DNA of 6,996 nucleotides, taken from the NCBI GenBank assembly GCA_021129695.1, contig JAJOKU010000077.1, positions 8,537 to 15,532 on the forward strand, read 5' to 3'. Of this stretch, positions 4,738 through 6,996 are shown in pieces (the first letter of the stretch is position 1; the number at the start of each line of letters is the position of its first letter). A program made the translations under genes and the position numbers. Below the pieces are notes generated by a model. That model did not search any database, was not told the origin of the DNA, and worked only from the letters and a program-made list of their open reading frames with translations. The DNA is from a candidate division NPL-UPA2 bacterium (GTDB taxonomy: Bacteria; NPL-UPA2; JAGMAN01).

Positions 4738-6315
4738 GTGGCTATCCTGGAGAGAAGGGCTATCGGGCTGGATATAGGCACAGCTACGGTTAAGCTGGTG
4801 GAACTCACTTCAAGCCGGGGAGGGCTGCGCCTGATTGATTTCTCCTGCAAGGAGATAGAGAAGAGGGAAGGAGAAGAAGAGAAAGAAGCTATCTCCCGGA
4901 CGATCAGGGAGCTTTTTGAGGAAAAGAAGATCAAGGAAGAGAGGATTATTTCTGCCCTCCCTTTAAGTTCGGTAGTGGTTAGGAATATCACTTTTCCTTT
5001 CAAGGAGGCGGAGAAGATAGAAAAGACGATAAAATTTGAAGCTGAATCCTATCTTCCCTTTCCGGTGGAGGAGGCAATCATTGACTTTCATATAACCGAT
5101 GAAAGTAAAGGGAAGGAAACTGAAGTTCTTATGGTAGCGGTTGATAAGCGCAGGGTCAGGGAGCATTTAGAGGTTCTGCATCTGGCCGCAGTAGAACCAG
5201 TGGTTACCGCCCTGGATGTCTCGGCTATCTTTAATACTTACTGCCTTGGTGCAGCGCAGGAGGAGACCGGGGCAACAGCCATCATTGATATGGGAGCGGA
5301 GAAGACGAGTGTAGTTGTGGTATCTGATGGAGCTCTTTCATTTACGCGGGCTATTGCTCAGGGTGGCCGAAATCTCACCCGCATCCTGGCTGAGGAGCAA
5401 GGAATATCTTTTGAAGAAGCGGAGGAGTTGAAGAAAGAGAGAGGGCTAACTGCTTCAGGCGAGAGCCAGCCAGGAGCGGTCATTAAGCGAGCCTTAGAAC
5501 CCCTTCTCAAGGAGATGGAGCGCACCTTCATCTCCTTCCAGGCGCGTTCAGGGAAAGAGGTTGAAGAGATAGTACTTACCGGAGGCGCCAGTCAGCTTCC
5601 CGGTCTAACCGAACACCTCTCTGATGAATTGGGCGTTGGGGTATCGCTCTATCATCTGGCTAAGGGAGTTGAACACCGTTTGAATCCTACATCGCTTTCC
5701 CTCATCTGTGTGGGAATGGGATTGGCTTTGGGGGGGCTGGGTCGGGGGAAACTCAACTTCAATTTCAGGAAGGAGGAATTCAGTTTAAGGCTTGACTGGG
5801 CAAGGATGAGAAGGCACCTGATTCTACCAGCTATCCTGGCCGGGGGAATAGTTTGCCTCGGCATATTCGGTCTTCTTATGGACTTACATTTGAAGGAGAA
5901 AAGGTATCAGACGCTCAATGAGAAGATAAGTACAGTATTAAAGGAAACCTTTCCCCATGTCAGGGTCGTAAGAGGGATGGAGTTAGAACTGGTGAGGCGG
6001 GAATTGGAGGAAGAGAAGAAAGGGTGGCAGGTTTTCAAGGAGCTAACACCCCGGAGGCCCTCGCCCTTAGAGATAATGCGGGAGCTTTACCTAAGAATTC
6101 CCGAAGAGGGCGAGGTGCAGCTCTCTGACCTCAGATTGACCAGGGACGCAGTCAAAATACGGGGAAAGGCTGCCTCCTTTCGGGCGGTCAATTTATTGAG
6201 GCAGGAACTGGAAAAGTCTCCTCACTTTAAGAGGGTTTCTCTGGGCCGGGCCCGGGCCAGTTCCGATGGCAAAGAAGTCGAGTTCACACTAAATATTTAC
6301 TTTAAAGGCGACTGA
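4738..6315 (+). CDS. gspL: GspL: PilM-like actin-fold domain fused to a PilN-like membrane and periplasmic part
   Basis: GspL recruits the GspE ATPase from the cytoplasm and contacts GspM in the membrane. The 525-residue product starts at GTG 4738, seven bases after GGCGAGG. Residues 1-335 form a PilM-like actin-fold domain: phosphate-1 loop IGLDIGTATVKLVEL (9-23), an SHS2-type insertion (about 68-165, with VRNITFPF and KFEAESYLPFPVEEAIIDF), phosphate-2 motif AIIDMGAEKTSVVVV (181-195) and adenosine-type motif EIVLTGGASQLPGL (277-290). A linker LNFNFRKEEF (339-348) resembles the start of PilN. One membrane segment spans 361-382, then a charged helical region and a ferredoxin-like periplasmic domain (443-525). 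The length exceeds the roughly 400 residues usual for proteobacterial GspL, because the actin fold looks complete. It lies one base from gspM. A PilM-PilN fusion is an equivalent description. Confidence 0.88.
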   Translation: MAILERRAIGLDIGTATVKLVELTSSRGGLRLIDFSCKEIEKREGEEEKEAISRTIRELFEEKKIKEERIISALPLSSVVVRNITFPFKEAEKIEKTIKFEAESYLPFPVEEAIIDFHITDESKGKETEVLMVAVDKRRVREHLEVLHLAAVEPVVTALDVSAIFNTYCLGAAQEETGATAIIDMGAEKTSVVVVSDGALSFTRAIAQGGRNLTRILAEEQGISFEEAEELKKERGLTASGESQPGAVIKRALEPLLKEMERTFISFQARSGKEVEEIVLTGGASQLPGLTEHLSDELGVGVSLYHLAKGVEHRLNPTSLSLICVGMGLALGGLGRGKLNFNFRKEEFSLRLDWARMRRHLILPAILAGGIVCLGIFGLLMDLHLKEKRYQTLNEKISTVLKETFPHVRVVRGMELELVRRELEEEKKGWQVFKELTPRRPSPLEIMRELYLRIPEEGEVQLSDLRLTRDAVKIRGKAASFRAVNLLRQELEKSPHFKRVSLGRARASSDGKEVEFTLNIYFKGD

Positions 6316-6316
6316 T

Positions 6317-6844
6317 ATGCTAACAAAGAGAGAAAGAATTGCTCTCATCGGGGGAGGAGCTTTTCTCTTCATCCTCCTCTTCTATCAGCTCGGCATTTCT
6401 CCAGTTACAAGGAGGATAGAAATTCTTGAGGAAAAGATTCATAAGAGGGAGGAAGACCTAAAAGGGATAACGAAACTCAGGAGCGAATACCTAACTCTCA
6501 AGGAAAATTTAAAATCAGTTGAACAGGGACTGGCCGCTCGTGGGAAAGATTTCAACCTCTTCTCCTTCTTAGAAAAGTTGACCGTTGAGTGCGGCATTAA
6601 AGAAAAACTCTTCTCTATGAAGCCACGGAAAAGGCCGGTTAGCGACTGCTATAAGCAGTCTGTGGTAGAGATTAAACTGAAGGGCATAGACATAAGTGAA
6701 CTCACTGCCTACTTATATAGAATCGAGAATCCAAATAGATTCCTGACCATCAATAACCTTCGCCTGAGGCCACAGCGAGCCAGCCCTGGAAAGGTTGAGG
6801 TTAGCCTTACAGTCTCTACCCTAATATTCGTTGACAGGAAGTAA
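6317..6844 (+). CDS. gspM: GspM (PilO-like) bitopic inner-membrane protein
   Basis: GspM partners with GspL in the inner-membrane platform. The 175-residue product has a short charged N-terminus, one membrane segment (about 7-26), a coiled-coil-like region (33-72, rich in Glu, Lys and Leu) and a ferredoxin-like C-terminal domain (about 80-172) with FSFLEKLTVECGI (82-94), VVEIKLKGIDISELTAYLYR (116-135) and LTINNLRLRPQ (143-153). This is the standard architecture of GspM and PilO. Sequence conservation in the family is low, so position after gspL and architecture carry the call. Start ATG 6317 follows the gspL stop by one base, with AAAGG (6304-6308) as a ribosome binding site. The final eight codons overlap a convergent minus-strand frame. 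Confidence 0.87.
   Translation: MLTKRERIALIGGGAFLFILLFYQLGISPVTRRIEILEEKIHKREEDLKGITKLRSEYLTLKENLKSVEQGLAARGKDFNLFSFLEKLTVECGIKEKLFSMKPRKRPVSDCYKQSVVEIKLKGIDISELTAYLYRIENPNRFLTINNLRLRPQRASPGKVEVSLTVSTLIFVDRK
6644..6660. repeat. Perfect inverted repeat inside gspM
   Basis: GACTGCT (6644-6650) and AGCAGTC (6654-6660) form a perfect 7-bp stem around the three-base spacer ATA. It lies inside gspM and encodes about residues 110-115 (DCYKQS). No T-run follows, so it is not a Rho-independent terminator. It may be chance or a local mRNA hairpin. Confidence 0.5.
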
Positions 6845-6996
6845 TTCGCAGGGACCGGAAGGGACATCATACCCCCTTTGAGTCAAATTAGCAAATTTTT
6901 TGTTAAGTAAGGCATCAAGGTCAACCGGAGGTAACATCAGAGCTTCTTTTGGGATATCTGGCCGTTTTTCTTGAGCTAATTGCCAGGGGCTTTTGT
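6821..6996 (-). CDS. C-terminal end of a convergent gene, probably a DDE integrase or transposase (partial)
   Basis: On the minus strand one frame is open from the window edge to a TAG whose complement is CTA 6821-6823, giving 57 residues without an internal stop. The sequence begins KSPWQLAQEKRPDIPKEALM, continues with LPPVDLDALLNKKFANLTQR and GYDVP, and ends CELLPVNEY. It has the composition and motif density of real protein. The KSPWQL..EK segment is like the region after the catalytic core of rve-type integrases and IS transposases, where a phrase such as 'GYKSPW' is common, and I recall similar LPPVDLD...GYDVP tails in transposases of uncultured bacteria. The catalytic D, D and E residues and the N-terminus lie beyond the window, so family and intactness cannot be judged. 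It converges on gspM and overlaps its last 24 bases. Confidence 0.55.
   Translation of the reverse strand, partial: KSPWQLAQEKRPDIPKEALMLPPVDLDALLNKKFANLTQRGYDVPSGPCELLPVNEY

Noticed and set aside
4629..5864. Minus-strand frames opposite gspK and gspL (4629-5003, 4963-5166, 5652-5864)
   Set aside because: Antisense to well-supported genes, low-complexity Ser/Leu/Phe composition, no independent support.

Overview
The window is dominated by a compact plus-strand operon for the inner-membrane platform and pseudopilus of a type II secretion system (T2SS): gspF, gspG, gspH, gspI, gspJ, gspK, gspL and gspM (597-6844). Family assignments rest on motifs visible in the translations: two GspF domains; prepilin cleavage motifs G^F(T/S)L(I/L)E in G, H, I and J; the Glu-less G^IALIL of GspK; the PilM-like actin fold of GspL; and the short bitopic coiled-coil GspM. 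The order F-G-H-I-J-K-L-M is the classical T2SS order. The gspC, gspD, gspE, gspN and gspO genes are not in the window.

Layout. 1-270 is the 3' end of a gene whose product ends in a CFI-box-type C-terminal domain (Cys-Leu-Ile-Ala-Thr-Ala-Ala-Tyr-Gly). 271-596 is AT-rich and carries four A-tracts followed directly by a good sigma70-type promoter (TTGTAA, 17 bp, TATAAT) just upstream of gspF. 597-6844 is the gsp operon, in which adjacent genes either overlap by 4-38 nt or are separated by 1-15 nt, so translational coupling is likely. 6821-6996 holds, on the minus strand, the 3' end of a convergent gene that runs off the window. Its sequence resembles the C-terminus of a DDE integrase or transposase, and its stop codon lies inside the end of gspM.

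How the genes work together (family knowledge). GspF is the polytopic platform core. GspL and GspM are bitopic partners that link the cytoplasmic GspE ATPase to the platform. GspG polymerises into the pseudopilus, and GspH, I, J and K form its tip. GspE, prepilin peptidase GspO and secretin GspD must be encoded elsewhere for the system to work.

Organism. A diderm bacterium is implied by the T2SS. The strongly purine-rich coding strand, AGA/AGG arginine codons, Glu/Lys-rich proteins, the GspL with a full PilM-like domain and the CFI-box protein suggest an uncultured lineage such as Omnitrophota, Aerophobota or a related candidate phylum, possibly thermophilic. This placement is a weak inference. 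I see no RNA genes, CRISPR array or complete mobile element. The most unusual points are the CFI-box neighbour, the A-tract promoter, a hairpin-forming tandem repeat inside gspH and the convergent transposase-like gene at the operon end.
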